Part shown: positions 13,963-22,612 of the stretch, one piece after another
Position numbering within the stretch: position 1 is the first letter of the stretch
Layout of the letters: each line of letters opens with the position of its first letter
From: JANOBD01 sp031411495
Lineage (GTDB): Bacteria > Planctomycetota > Phycisphaerae > Tepidisphaerales > Tepidisphaeraceae
Direction: 5' to 3'
DNA length: 46,685 bases
Assembly: GCA_031411495.1 (NCBI GenBank)
Contig: JANOBD010000229.1
Coordinates: 1 to 46,685, forward strand
Program-made: the position numbers and the translations under genes
Notes under the pieces: generated by a model
What the model saw: the letters and a program-made list of their open reading frames with translations, nothing else
Told to the model about the DNA's origin: nothing
Databases searched by the model: none

Positions 13963-16230
13963 ATGAGAGCTATCGTTTCGCTTCGCGTCGCCTCGATTCT
14001 CGCCGCGGCCGTCTTTGGAATTGCGTCCGCTGCGCATGCCCAATCGATCACACTGCAAAAACAGAACTCGATTGCACTCGGCACACAGTTTCTCACCGGC
14101 GGCTCGTACGGTGATTTCCCGCTGAGCGTGGCGTACGCCAACGGTACGGCTTACGTCGGTGGATTCAATTCCAGTGGATCATCCACCGGCAACGTCGGCA
14201 TTGTCCGCATCGACAATGTCCTTTCTTCCTCGACATCCTTTTCGCCACTCGCCGGCTCGCCCTTCCTGGCCGGCGCGTCGCGCGGCGTCGACGGACTCGC
14301 CGCCGATGCGACGGGCGTCTACCTCTGCTACGACGACGGAGTCGGGTCCGGTGCGTTCATCCGCAAGCTCGATTCCAACGGGAACCAGATCTGGGACCAG
14401 CCTTCGTCTAACTTCGTCGCCAGCTATCGACCGACCGCGCTCGCGATCGACCCGAAGGCCAACAATGGTTCTCCTGCACTCGGCGCGATTGGCAACGGTT
14501 CGGGCCGCCGCACCGCGCTCAATCTCACCACCGGCGCGATCATCTATGGACCCTCCGGGTTCGGCGGACCGCTCGGTGAAATCGTCAACCCCAACCCCAG
14601 TTCCGTGAATGGCGTGTCGCTGGGCTTCGGCTATCGAGGCCTCGCATTCGACTCCACCGGCAACGTCGCCGTCACCGCTGCCGGTGGCACGAGCTACGGC
14701 CTCCGCGACACCGTCGGCAACACCAACTTCAATCGCTTCGTCAATCCACTCGATAACGCCGCGAGCCAGACCCGCCCCATCCTCGTCAAGCAGACCAATG
14801 CCGGGTCGGCCGCGTTCGTCGCACAAGGCCTTGGATTCATCGAGGGCCTCGGCACCGATACGCTCCTCGCCGTCAGCGAACGCGTCGGCGGCACGTTCGA
14901 TCTTTCGCTCAGCACCGCAACCGACAAGTCCGGCGGCTTCACCCAGCAGACCGGGCTGGATGCACGAAACCTCTTCATCCGCAAGACCGACGGCTCGGTG
15001 CCTTCCGTCATCAGCAATCCCGCGCTGAGCGGCGGCGAAGACGGCCTCTCGGACGCTTTCAACACCGACCTGAAGAACATCTCCATCGGACGCGACGCGA
15101 ACAACAACCCTGTGATTTTCGTTCTCAGCTACTCGCAGAAGCGCCTGGACATCTACGGCATCGAGCCACAGTGGACCGGCAACGCCAACGGCAACTGGTC
15201 CGACTCATCGAAGTGGACCCTCGGCATCGTCCCCGACAGCCGCACGACCAACGCCACCTTCTCGACCGGCATCACCGCGCCCCGCACGATCACCCTCGAC
15301 AGTGCACGCGCCGTGAAGCAACTGAAGTTCGATAACGCCAACCGCGTGACCATCGACGGCACCGCCGTACTCACGCTCGGCACGCCAACCAACAATGCCG
15401 ACAACTCGCTGCCCGCGTATATCACCGTTCTCAACGGCAGCCACACGGTGAACGCACCGATCGCGCTGGGCAGCAATGCCCGCTTCGATGTCACCAATGC
15501 CGCCGACACGCTCACGCTCGGCAACGTCGACGGCTCGGGCCGGGGCCTGACCAAGCGAGGCGCCGGCACGCTCCAGGCGGCCCATATCCGCGTCTCGGCG
15601 CTCGCGCTCAACGAAGGCGCGACCGTCATCAAGCAGAACGGCGCCGAATCCGGGATGAGCCGCGTCGCTGCTCTGCAACTCAACGGCGGCACGCTCGACC
15701 TCACCAACAACGGCCTGATCGTCGACTACCCTTCTGCCGATCCGACGCCGTACAACGACCTGCTGAACGCGATGCTCGCCGGCACGATCAACAGTTCGCT
15801 GGTCACGTCGAGCCGAACCCTGGGCATCGTCGAGCGCGGCACTGCGACCTCGCCGACCTTTGCCGATCCCGCGCTGATCGTCGATTCGAGCACGGTGCTG
15901 ATCCGCTATACGCTGCGGGGCGACACGAACCTCGACAAGAGCGTGAACTTTGACGACCTGCTCGTGCTCGCACAGAACTACGGTACCCAGAGCGGCGCGC
16001 AGTGGTCGCAAGGCGACACCAACTACGACGGCATCGTTAACTTCGACGACCTGCTGTCGCTGGCCCAGAACTACGGCGGCTCGCTCGTGCTTGCCGGCGA
16101 GGCGCTCAGCGGCTCGATGTCCGCCAACTTCGCCGGCGATTTCGCACTCGCGCGATCGCTCGTTCCGGAGCCGACGACGCTCGGCCTGCTCGCCGGTGCC
16201 GTGCTGGTCGGCCTGCGCCGACGCAAGTAA
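13963..16230 (+). CDS. Secreted PEP-CTERM protein with dockerin-like repeats
   Basis: A 755-residue exported protein. A signal peptide (residues 1-26) ends AHA-Q. Residues about 30-400 form a repetitive beta-rich region, probably a propeller. At about 405-460 a WTGNANGNWSDSSKW motif introduces a region like autotransporter-associated beta-strand repeats. Two dockerin-like calcium repeats (GDTNLDKSVNFDDLLVLAQN and GDTNYDGIVNFDDLLSLAQN) follow. The C-terminus is a PEP-CTERM signal, VPEPTTLGLLAGAVLVGLRR, which in known systems is processed by exosortase. No exosortase gene is in this window. The likely location is the cell surface or matrix. A GGAGGG ribosome-binding site fits the start. Confidence 0.9.
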   Translation: MRAIVSLRVASILAAAVFGIASAAHAQSITLQKQNSIALGTQFLTGGSYGDFPLSVAYANGTAYVGGFNSSGSSTGNVGIVRIDNVLSSSTSFSPLAGSPFLAGASRGVDGLAADATGVYLCYDDGVGSGAFIRKLDSNGNQIWDQPSSNFVASYRPTALAIDPKANNGSPALGAIGNGSGRRTALNLTTGAIIYGPSGFGGPLGEIVNPNPSSVNGVSLGFGYRGLAFDSTGNVAVTAAGGTSYGLRDTVGNTNFNRFVNPLDNAASQTRPILVKQTNAGSAAFVAQGLGFIEGLGTDTLLAVSERVGGTFDLSLSTATDKSGGFTQQTGLDARNLFIRKTDGSVPSVISNPALSGGEDGLSDAFNTDLKNISIGRDANNNPVIFVLSYSQKRLDIYGIEPQWTGNANGNWSDSSKWTLGIVPDSRTTNATFSTGITAPRTITLDSARAVKQLKFDNANRVTIDGTAVLTLGTPTNNADNSLPAYITVLNGSHTVNAPIALGSNARFDVTNAADTLTLGNVDGSGRGLTKRGAGTLQAAHIRVSALALNEGATVIKQNGAESGMSRVAALQLNGGTLDLTNNGLIVDYPSADPTPYNDLLNAMLAGTINSSLVTSSRTLGIVERGTATSPTFADPALIVDSSTVLIRYTLRGDTNLDKSVNFDDLLVLAQNYGTQSGAQWSQGDTNYDGIVNFDDLLSLAQNYGGSLVLAGEALSGSMSANFAGDFALARSLVPEPTTLGLLAGAVLVGLRRRK

Positions 16231-16252
16231 CAGCCCGAACACTCTTTGACAG

Positions 16253-16288
16253 CGTGCCACGATCGCCAGTTCGATCGTGGCACGTTTT
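16253..16288 (+). terminator. Intrinsic terminator of the PEP-CTERM gene
   Basis: A perfect 13-bp stem (CGTGCCACGATCG at 16253-16265 with CGATCGTGGCACG at 16272-16284), a six-base loop CCAGTT, then TTTT. It begins 22 bases after the stop codon. It also works as a palindromic repeat, but the T-run on the plus strand favours termination of the PEP-CTERM transcript. Confidence 0.85.
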
Positions 16289-16349
16289 CATTGCGCCACG
16301 CGGGAACGCATTTGAAGCCCCTCGGCGGTCTCACGTACGATTGTTTTCA

Positions 16350-17147
16350 ATGTCCATTCGCTACGTTTGGTCCGAAGACGCCAGCCACCTCGTCGCCGAT
16401 CATCGCGAGATTCGCCGTCAGCTTGGATTGATTCGCAGAACCCTTGTCGTAGCTTCCATCGCCGTCGCGCCGCTGATGGCATGGTGGACCTGGAACTGGC
16501 CCGCACGCGGGGCGCCGAATAATCTGCAATTCACGTTGCTCCAGTCGGCATCGCTCTCAGGGCTCTTCCTGTCACTCGCGGCACTGACGTACCTCCATCG
16601 GCTCCGCAAGCCGAATCAGCCAAGACAGGTCGAAGTCGATCCGTCCGGCGTGAAGATCGATGCCGAGCACTGGCCCTGGGCCCAAGTCACGGCTCCGGCG
16701 ATGATCTCGCGCAATTCCGCAACGACACTTCGCATCACCGTCGGCACGTGGCGAAATCGCAAGGTGCACTTCGTTCATGTTCCCCGTTCGATCGACCCGG
16801 CCGAACTGACCCGCTTCATCGATGCGCGAACGCAGACACGTTCAGAGCGACTCGATTTGACGCAAGGCTTCGGCCCGACGTCGGACGACATCCGATGGAT
16901 CGCCACGATCTCGATCGTCTACTACCTCGGGCTGACTGCGTATCTCACCATGGGAAGCCCGAAGTTCGTCGAGCCGGTCATCACCATGATGTTGTTGTTC
17001 GCAAATCCGGCGTGGATCTATGCCCTGCTCGCAGAGCCTCGGACGAAACATCGAATCGCTGGTCGCTCGATCGGAGTGATGTGCGCGTATGGTCCGGCGC
17101 TGGCTTTGAACTTTGCGTTCATTGCATCGCGCATATTGAAGGGCTGA
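16350..17147 (+). CDS. Four-helix membrane protein of unknown function
   Basis: A 265-residue protein with two hydrophobic hairpins. The first pair of helices is at about 30-48 and 64-84, and the second at about 190-230, with a further hydrophobic segment at about 245-260. Between them a soluble segment of ~90 residues resembles a PH-like or DUF-type beta domain (VEVDPSGVKIDAEHWPWAQV, then a Trp-rich RNRKVHFVHVP). No named family is certain. The ATG at 16350 is chosen over an in-frame upstream start, because the extra residues overlap the terminator hairpin. Confidence 0.65.
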   Translation: MSIRYVWSEDASHLVADHREIRRQLGLIRRTLVVASIAVAPLMAWWTWNWPARGAPNNLQFTLLQSASLSGLFLSLAALTYLHRLRKPNQPRQVEVDPSGVKIDAEHWPWAQVTAPAMISRNSATTLRITVGTWRNRKVHFVHVPRSIDPAELTRFIDARTQTRSERLDLTQGFGPTSDDIRWIATISIVYYLGLTAYLTMGSPKFVEPVITMMLLFANPAWIYALLAEPRTKHRIAGRSIGVMCAYGPALALNFAFIASRILKG

Positions 17148-17175
17148 CTTCGCAACACCCTTTCTCCTTCCCAAC

Positions 17176-17211
17176 AAAAAAAAGACGGACGCCCGAATCA
17201 TCGGGCGTCCG
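17176..17211. terminator. Bidirectional terminator between convergent genes
   Basis: An 11-bp perfect stem (CGGACGCCCGA at 17186-17196 with TCGGGCGTCCG at 17201-17211) has a four-base loop ATCA. Eight A residues at 17176-17183 become an eight-T run on the minus strand, right after the hairpin. It therefore terminates the minus-strand Xer transcript, and more weakly the plus-strand gene ending at 17147. Confidence 0.9.
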
Positions 17212-17241
17212 GCTTTCGGATTTGAAATCGATCCGAGTCGT

Positions 17242-18312
17242 TTATCCGGCCTTGGCTCCGTACGACGGCGGCGTCATCGGAGGCGTCGTGCCCATGGGGT
17301 GCGGAATGGTGGTGCCCATGTTCGCCCGCGGGTGGGCCGCGTTGTAGGACTCCTGCACCTTCTTGGTGGTCAGGTGCGTGTAGATCTGCGTCGTACTCAG
17401 GCTCTGGTGGCCCAGCAGTTCCTGCACGCTGCGCAGGTCGGCGCCGTTGTTGAGCAGGTGCGTCGCGAAGCTGTGACGCAGCGTGTGCGGGCTGATTCCC
17501 GGGTCCAGACCGGCCATGCCCAGGTACTTATCGAGCTTGCGGCGGACGCTACGCGTGCTCAGCGACGCGCCGTGCTTGTTCAGGAACACCTTGCCAGTCG
17601 GCGTATTCTCCATCCGGCCGATGGCGGCGCGCATCTGGAAGTAGCGGCGCAGCGCGCCGATTGCCTGGGAACCGATCGGCGTGAGTCGGTCCTTGCGACC
17701 CTTGCCGCGGACGCGGAGAACGCCTTCATCGAGATCGATGTCCTGCAGTTCCAGCCCCACGAGTTCGCTCACGCGAATCCCGGAGGAGTAGAGGATTTCC
17801 AGCATCGACTTGTCGCGAACGCTGAGGATGTCGCCATCGCCGGGCGCGTCGAGCAGCTTCTGGACCTGTTCCAGGCTCAGGCACTTGGGCAGGCGCTTTT
17901 CCTGCTTGGGCGTGCGGATGGACGCCAGCGGGTTGGCGCTCATGCGGCCTTTGCGAATAAGGTATTTGCTGAACGAGCGAAGCGTTGCCAGCTTGCGCGC
18001 CGTCGTGCTCTTGGTGTAGTTCTGTGCGTAGAGATAGGAGAGGAACTCGCGGAACACCGTCGTATCGGCGGAACAGATCTGGTCGTCGGTGCTGCCCTCG
18101 GTCTTGAGCGCGTTGGCGCGATAGCTGGCGCCGATCTCGGCTCGCAGGTACTGGCAGAACTGGATCAGGTCGGCTCCGTAAGAGCGAACCGTATAGTCGG
18201 AGAAGTGCCTTTCGTACTTGAGGTAGTCAAGGAAGGACCTCACCAGAGGTGAAGCTTGTGCGATGACGTGCGGCTGCGCGATCGCTTCGGTTGAGAGCGT
18301 TTCGGTTGTCAT
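17242..18312 (-). CDS. xerC: Xer-type tyrosine recombinase
   Basis: A 356-residue tyrosine recombinase, the class that resolves chromosome dimers at dif. All catalytic residues are visible: Arg180 (SSGIRVSEL), Lys204 (RGKGRKDR), His276 and Arg279 (HTLRHSFATHLL), His302 (LLGHQSLSTTQIY) and Tyr311. The N-terminal SAM-like domain spans about 20-130. Compared with ~300-residue Xer proteins it has an insertion at about 60-84 and a Pro/Met-rich tail of ~28 residues after the catalytic Tyr helix. The ATG at 18312 is preferred; the frame is open for 56 more codons upstream. Whether it is XerC or XerD is not certain. Confidence 0.9.
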   Translation of the reverse strand: MTTETLSTEAIAQPHVIAQASPLVRSFLDYLKYERHFSDYTVRSYGADLIQFCQYLRAEIGASYRANALKTEGSTDDQICSADTTVFREFLSYLYAQNYTKSTTARKLATLRSFSKYLIRKGRMSANPLASIRTPKQEKRLPKCLSLEQVQKLLDAPGDGDILSVRDKSMLEILYSSGIRVSELVGLELQDIDLDEGVLRVRGKGRKDRLTPIGSQAIGALRRYFQMRAAIGRMENTPTGKVFLNKHGASLSTRSVRRKLDKYLGMAGLDPGISPHTLRHSFATHLLNNGADLRSVQELLGHQSLSTTQIYTHLTTKKVQESYNAAHPRANMGTTIPHPMGTTPPMTPPSYGAKAG

Positions 18313-18414
18313 GTGGTTGACGCGAGGAACGAGACCTATCCCGGCAGTTCGGCAGCGGACAATCCGGCCCGCTCGACCATATTTCGCACGGGCGATCCTC
18401 GCACCGCGGAGAGA

Positions 18415-18500
18415 CGAGAATGACCGAATCCGAAATCCGAATCTCGAATGAGCTTCCCCGCTCATTCGATTCCCGGTCATTCGTTATGAGTCATTCCAAT
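18415..18500. repeat. Palindromic element upstream of the Xer gene
   Basis: CGAATGAGC (18445-18453) pairs with GCTCATTCG (18460-18468) around TTCCCC. The flanks (GAATGACCGAATCCGAA on the left, GATTCCCGGTCATTCG on the right) extend the complementarity with mismatches. It contains repeated GAATGA/TCATTC units and resembles dispersed intergenic repeats of planctomycetes. It could end the transcript of the upstream minus-strand gene (stop at 18507). Confidence 0.6.
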
Positions 18501-18506
18501 AACTCT

Positions 18507-18746
18507 CTACTCTTCTTTCTTCGGCAGAAAGCTCTGCAATTCTTTGGACAAATGTTGTCCGAGCTGGTGGCTGAGCACGGCGGCATCAAACCAGTCGAAA
18601 GGCAGGTCTCGGCGCTTGACCATGTCGGCCAGCGACTCGAGCACCTGGTTTTCATCTCCCTCGCTGTAGCGGAAGCAGAACGTGTGTTTGCCCTTGACGA
18701 GGCTGATCGTCCGGGCTTCGCGCTTCTGCGTGGTTACATCAGTCAT
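18507..18746 (-). CDS. Small conserved-looking protein of unknown function
   Basis: A 79-residue protein starting MTDVTTQKREARTISLVKGK. It has a short beta start, a helical centre (QVLESLADMVKRRDLPFDWF) and a C-terminal helix (AVLSHQLGQHLSKELQSFLP). No domain name is recognised. GGGAG lies about eight bases before the ATG. It is the last gene of a minus-strand run with the lipoprotein (18805) and the TolB-like gene (19672). Confidence 0.7.
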   Translation of the reverse strand: MTDVTTQKREARTISLVKGKHTFCFRYSEGDENQVLESLADMVKRRDLPFDWFDAAVLSHQLGQHLSKELQSFLPKKEE

Positions 18747-18804
18747 GTTCTCACTCCCGCTTCGCGCTCTGGCGCGATGTTTCGCGCCGCGGCGCGGTGG
18801 TAGA

Positions 18805-19635
18805 TCAGTCGGCAAACCGTTCCAGAACTTCGTCGATCAACTCGTGCCATACGAACGCCGCGTATCGATCCATGTTCAGATAAAACTCGCGTTCGCCCAG
18901 CGGCCCGCCCGGATCGTTTCGACCGGCCGCGTAACCCCGCAGGCGGTCACGCGTCGAGCCTGACGACGCGTCGAACAAACGGGCCGCCTGTATGAAATCG
19001 GCATTTTTCGGCAGGGACTGTACCGGACCTTCGGTTGCCTGCCGGGAAAGTTGTCGGACGTCGAGCCCGCCGTCCTGGTCCCGGTACTTGGAAACGAAGA
19101 GTTGAACGCTCGCCCCCATCTTCGGCGGGTTGTACGGATCAAAGGCCGTAATGGTCGGCACGATCAGCGCATCGGCGCCCAGCGCCTCGCACACGGCAAC
19201 CGCCTGCTCTCGCGTGTCGATGTTGCGAATCCCCAGCCCGGCACACACCTGCACAACGCGATTCACCGGAATCACGGTCACCCCCCGAACCGCCTGGAGC
19301 TGTTGATAGACGATATCGGCCTGCAGCAGCGCATCCGGGCCCGATTGACCGCTGAGATTGATCGCCGGCGCGACCGCCATCGTCCGCGGGCCGTACTGCG
19401 GCGCGTACGTGATATTCTCGCGGCCGTATTCGGGAGGGGAGGAGCATCCGCAAGCCGCGACCAGTGAAATCGATACGAGAATCGCGAGCCGACTCCACTT
19501 CGACGCGGCAAAGCACCCGATCCGCCTGCCCGGTTCGCGCGCATCACGCGAATTGAATCTCGCGTTGCCACATGGATGACTTGCGAAGCGAGTTGAGGCC
19601 CTCGAGGTTGCGGTTGACGTCCTTGTCATGTTCAT
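18805..19635 (-). CDS. Lipoprotein with unusually long N-terminal leader
   Basis: A 276-residue protein. A hydrophobic stretch SRLAILVSISLVAAC ends in a lipobox (VAAC, Cys62), but about 47 residues precede it, far longer than a normal lipoprotein n-region. AAGGAG seven bases before the ATG at 19635 strongly supports that start. The mature part has MAVAPAINLSG and a segment with EALGADALIVPTITAFDPYN, a pattern like outer-membrane-associated lipoproteins that scan several names or paths. The exact family is not identified. It follows the TolB-like gene (19672) closely, so the two may act together at the outer membrane. Confidence 0.75.
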   Translation of the reverse strand: MNMTRTSTATSRASTRFASHPCGNARFNSRDAREPGRRIGCFAASKWSRLAILVSISLVAACGCSSPPEYGRENITYAPQYGPRTMAVAPAINLSGQSGPDALLQADIVYQQLQAVRGVTVIPVNRVVQVCAGLGIRNIDTREQAVAVCEALGADALIVPTITAFDPYNPPKMGASVQLFVSKYRDQDGGLDVRQLSRQATEGPVQSLPKNADFIQAARLFDASSGSTRDRLRGYAAGRNDPGGPLGEREFYLNMDRYAAFVWHELIDEVLERFAD

Positions 19636-19671
19636 CGCTTCGCTCCTTGAAGCATCCTGTCTCAGGGGAGT

Positions 19672-20991
19672 CTACCTGGATTCGCCGGTCTCGGCGGCGG
19701 CGGTGTCGACTTTTGCCGCCTTCGACTTAGCCAACCCGGTTGATGCGCTCGTCGCGATCGACCAGATTGCGTCTTTCCCACCGCGGTCGCTCACAAAATA
19801 AACTCGGCCATCGCGTGCCCAGGTCGGCGTGGCGTTGATGCCCTTTCCATCCGTCAGTCGCTGGCGGCTGGTGCCGTCGGCGTTCACGATCCAGATGTCC
19901 TGCGTCGTGCCGTGCACCTGCTCATTGACGGTTTCGCTCGCATTTGGATCGATAATCGAGCAGAACGTCAGCTTGGTCCCGTCGAGGTTCCACTTCGGAC
20001 ACACAATGGCGGCATTGGTGCTATATGCAATCTCGGTGAGGTTCTTCGCATCGTCGCCGGTGAGTTCGACGGTCCACGCGCTGAACCAACGTGTGCCGCG
20101 CTGGCGCGACCGCTGGAACGCGATGACGTCCTTGTCCGTGCGCGGCGACCAGTCGGGGAACAGGCCGTAACCGATCATTTGCAGCCGGCTCGTGCGGAGA
20201 TCGACCGTCCAGAGTTCCCACTGACCGCTGCGCAGTCCCATCGCACAGAACGCGAGGCGCTGACCGTCAGGAGAAAACGTCGGATGAATCTCGTTGGCGG
20301 CCGATCGGGTGACCTGCTCGACGTTCTTTCCGTCGGCATCCATCACGTAGATGTCCCAGTTGCCGCTGCGATTGGACGCGAAGGCGATGCGCTGGCCATC
20401 GGGACTGAAGCGTGCGAAGCCGTCGTCGGCCGGGTCGGTCGTAAGCTGCGTCACCGCGAGCCCGTCGACACGCTGCAGATAGATATCCGGATGTTCGGTG
20501 TGGCGTGTCGAGGTGAAGAGCAGGTGCTCGCCGTCCGGGGAGATTTCCGGATCGGCGTCGTATCCTTCGTCGACCGAGGTGTGCTGCTGATAGCCGCCTT
20601 GTCCGCCGGGGTTGAACACACTCGGGCCGAAGCCGTCGAGCTCGCCGAAGACGTTGACGTTGCTGGGCTGCTGAGAGAACGGCTCGTCCGACTGGAACAT
20701 CAGGTCGGCGGCATTGCTCATGGTTTCGAGGCTGGTGGGATGTACAGGCCGCGATCGGGGCGAGGCGGCCTGTCGCGCTTGCGCGCCGCTCTTTGCACCA
20801 AAATCGGCGCCGGGACCGACGCCGGTCGTGTCCTCGCCGGAGACGCCTTCGCTCGGGCCCATCGGGTTGGCGGGCGTCGAAAGTCGCGCTTCGTGCGCGA
20901 CGGGCCTCGAGAACAGGCTGCATCCGCTGCCGATCGCCAGCAAGCCGATCGAGGCCGCTGCAAGAGTCACCTTCGTTTGCGCACGCATCAT
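19672..20991 (-). CDS. TolB-like beta-propeller protein
   Basis: A 439-residue protein from the ATG at 20991 (AAGGATGGG upstream); 21000 and 20988 are alternative starts. The N-terminus (TLAAASIGLLAIGSGC) is a signal with a weak lipobox at Cys24. After a Gly/Pro-rich linker, PD40/WD40-like repeats run from about residue 170. Examples are DPEISPDGEHLLFTSTR, ARFSPDGQRIAFASNRSGNW and HPTFSPDGQRLAF. These form a TolB-type propeller. Family members bind Pal in the cell envelope, or serve as general protein-binding propellers. There is no TolB N-terminal D1 domain, so the equivalence to TolB is partial. Confidence 0.85.
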   Translation of the reverse strand: MMRAQTKVTLAAASIGLLAIGSGCSLFSRPVAHEARLSTPANPMGPSEGVSGEDTTGVGPGADFGAKSGAQARQAASPRSRPVHPTSLETMSNAADLMFQSDEPFSQQPSNVNVFGELDGFGPSVFNPGGQGGYQQHTSVDEGYDADPEISPDGEHLLFTSTRHTEHPDIYLQRVDGLAVTQLTTDPADDGFARFSPDGQRIAFASNRSGNWDIYVMDADGKNVEQVTRSAANEIHPTFSPDGQRLAFCAMGLRSGQWELWTVDLRTSRLQMIGYGLFPDWSPRTDKDVIAFQRSRQRGTRWFSAWTVELTGDDAKNLTEIAYSTNAAIVCPKWNLDGTKLTFCSIIDPNASETVNEQVHGTTQDIWIVNADGTSRQRLTDGKGINATPTWARDGRVYFVSDRGGKDAIWSIATSASTGLAKSKAAKVDTAAAETGESR

Positions 20992-21225
20992 ACGTCCCAT
21001 CCTTCTCGGGCACGGCTGCCCGGGATGGGTATCGTCCGGATGTTCCAGGCGTATAAGCCCGAAACGCCGGCAAAAAGTGCGTGAAGGGCTGTGTGCGCAA
21101 AGTGCGCAGCAGCAGCCCGCAAAGGCGTCAAGCATTCCCAAAAACTATCGGACGCATGACCTTATCGCCTTGAACTTCGACCCAATTCGCGGCTGATAAC
21201 TGCAGCGCCGCAGAGCGAGTTGAAC
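20992..21225. other. Gap upstream of the TolB-like gene
   Basis: 234 bases with no gene. It should hold the promoter of the minus-strand TolB-like operon. No clear -10/-35 pair or terminator could be assigned. Confidence 0.35.
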
Positions 21226-22002
21226 TCAGCGGGTCTTCCTGGGCTGCTCTTCGCCGAACCACTCCGGGATCGCGTAGAACTGCCAATCGCCGCCAGGATC
21301 GCGGCGGAAGACGGCGGGAATCTCGATGGTGAGCGGCTTCCCGCGTTCATCCTTCATGTCGCTGATCAACACGATCAACGCCGTCGCCTGCTGAACCTTC
21401 GTGTCCGGATTGGTTTCGAACAACACATTGTCGCCCAGCGCATAGGAGCTCACCGGATGGTTCGCGAGCAATCCCGTGCGAATCGCGAGCGTGCGGGCAA
21501 ACGTATCCTGGTTTACCAGTTCCTTGAAGCGTGGATGGAAGAGGTCGTACGCGCTGGTCAATGTGGATTGGGTCGTCGCCGAACTGCCGAGTTTCGTGAC
21601 CAGTTGCGTGAGGGCGGCACGGTCCTTCGACTGCTGGTTGGCCACTTTCGCGCGCATTCCGACGTTCACCCCGCCAAACGCCACTGCCAGGACGATGCCC
21701 AGCACGGCCCACGCACGTCCGACCTGCGTGCCGTTACTTCCACTGATCTGTAGCAACGCGATGCTGCAGATGACCAGCGCCGCCACCGGAATCGCGAGCA
21801 TGACCCACGAGTCGCCAAAGATGAGCAGGAGAAAGCAAGCCGCACCGACAATGGCGCCGACCACCGCAAGTACGTTGATCGCCGCGTAATCGCCCAACCC
21901 GATGCCGGCGGTCTTCGACATGTGATAGAGCGCCTTCATCGCCGGGTCGGTGCGCGAATCGGCGGCGTTTGCATTACCAGACTGGCCGGTTGACTGTGAC
22001 AT
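21226..22002 (-). CDS. Membrane protein with periplasmic C-terminal domain
   Basis: A 258-residue protein. The N-terminal 30 residues are polar. Three hydrophobic segments at about 41-62, 66-85 and 94-115 follow the DUF4190-like layout (ALLQISGSNGTQVGRAWAVLGIVLAV). From about 116 on it is soluble, with helices at 120-150 and a beta-rich end that includes DWQFYAIPEWFGEE. GAAGGT lies eight bases before the ATG. Function unknown. It may be regulatory or scaffold-like in the envelope. Confidence 0.7.
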   Translation of the reverse strand: MSQSTGQSGNANAADSRTDPAMKALYHMSKTAGIGLGDYAAINVLAVVGAIVGAACFLLLIFGDSWVMLAIPVAALVICSIALLQISGSNGTQVGRAWAVLGIVLAVAFGGVNVGMRAKVANQQSKDRAALTQLVTKLGSSATTQSTLTSAYDLFHPRFKELVNQDTFARTLAIRTGLLANHPVSSYALGDNVLFETNPDTKVQQATALIVLISDMKDERGKPLTIEIPAVFRRDPGGDWQFYAIPEWFGEEQPRKTR

Positions 22003-22159
22003 TTATCCAGACCTTCAGATGAGTGCAAAGGCTTCAAGAAACGGGGTTTGCGGGGTCGATTCACACGCAGTTGCACATGACAAAAATCGCGTGCGACAGA
22101 CTTTGAAACCGGCGTCCGCAAGTGTTCCCAACCGAAACGACTCGAACCCTAAACCTCCC

Positions 22160-22345
22160 ATGGATAAACGTCAACTCATCGCCGACATCCGCAAGTACAA
22201 CGTTTCGGTCGAGGACGTGTTCCTCACGCAATTCAGCGAGGCCGATCTGGAAGCCTACCTCAAGCGCCTGGAAGCCGCCGCCCGCAAGGAGCAATTGATC
22301 GCCGGTTGGGTACGCCCCAAACCGAAGATGCGCATCGCGTCGTAA
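22160..22345 (+). CDS. 61-residue helical protein
   Basis: It starts MDKRQLIADIRKYNVSVED and ends in a basic PKPKMRIAS. The middle (FSEADLEAYLKRLEAAARKE) is a strong amphipathic helix. No family is recognised. It is divergent from the gene ending at 21226. The CCTCCC just upstream is not a good ribosome-binding site, but codon use fits the genome. Confidence 0.6.
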   Translation: MDKRQLIADIRKYNVSVEDVFLTQFSEADLEAYLKRLEAAARKEQLIAGWVRPKPKMRIAS

Positions 22346-22612
22346 TGGTGGGTCCGTGCTCCAAAGTCAACGGCGAAATCAACGCGGACCCATGCGAAAA
22401 CGGTGACCGAGGTCCGCCCCGCCCGGGTAATTCCGCGCTCTGTAAGACCTTGCTGCCGTCGGTCGTGGACTCGCGCAGCGCCCGCGGGACCGCCCTCTGC
22501 AATTGCGCGACGACCCGAATCGGCGTCATTCACGACGTGCTTTGATCGTCGAATGGCGGGTTGATGAAGCCACAGCGAGCCGTGCCGATCGGGCGCCGGC
22601 TCTCGTCGCTGT
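22346..22612. other. Intergenic stretch without a recognised gene
   Basis: 267 bases between the 61-residue protein gene and the end of the permease gene. Short open frames on both strands show no domain. I see no confident terminator or repeat. Confidence 0.4.
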
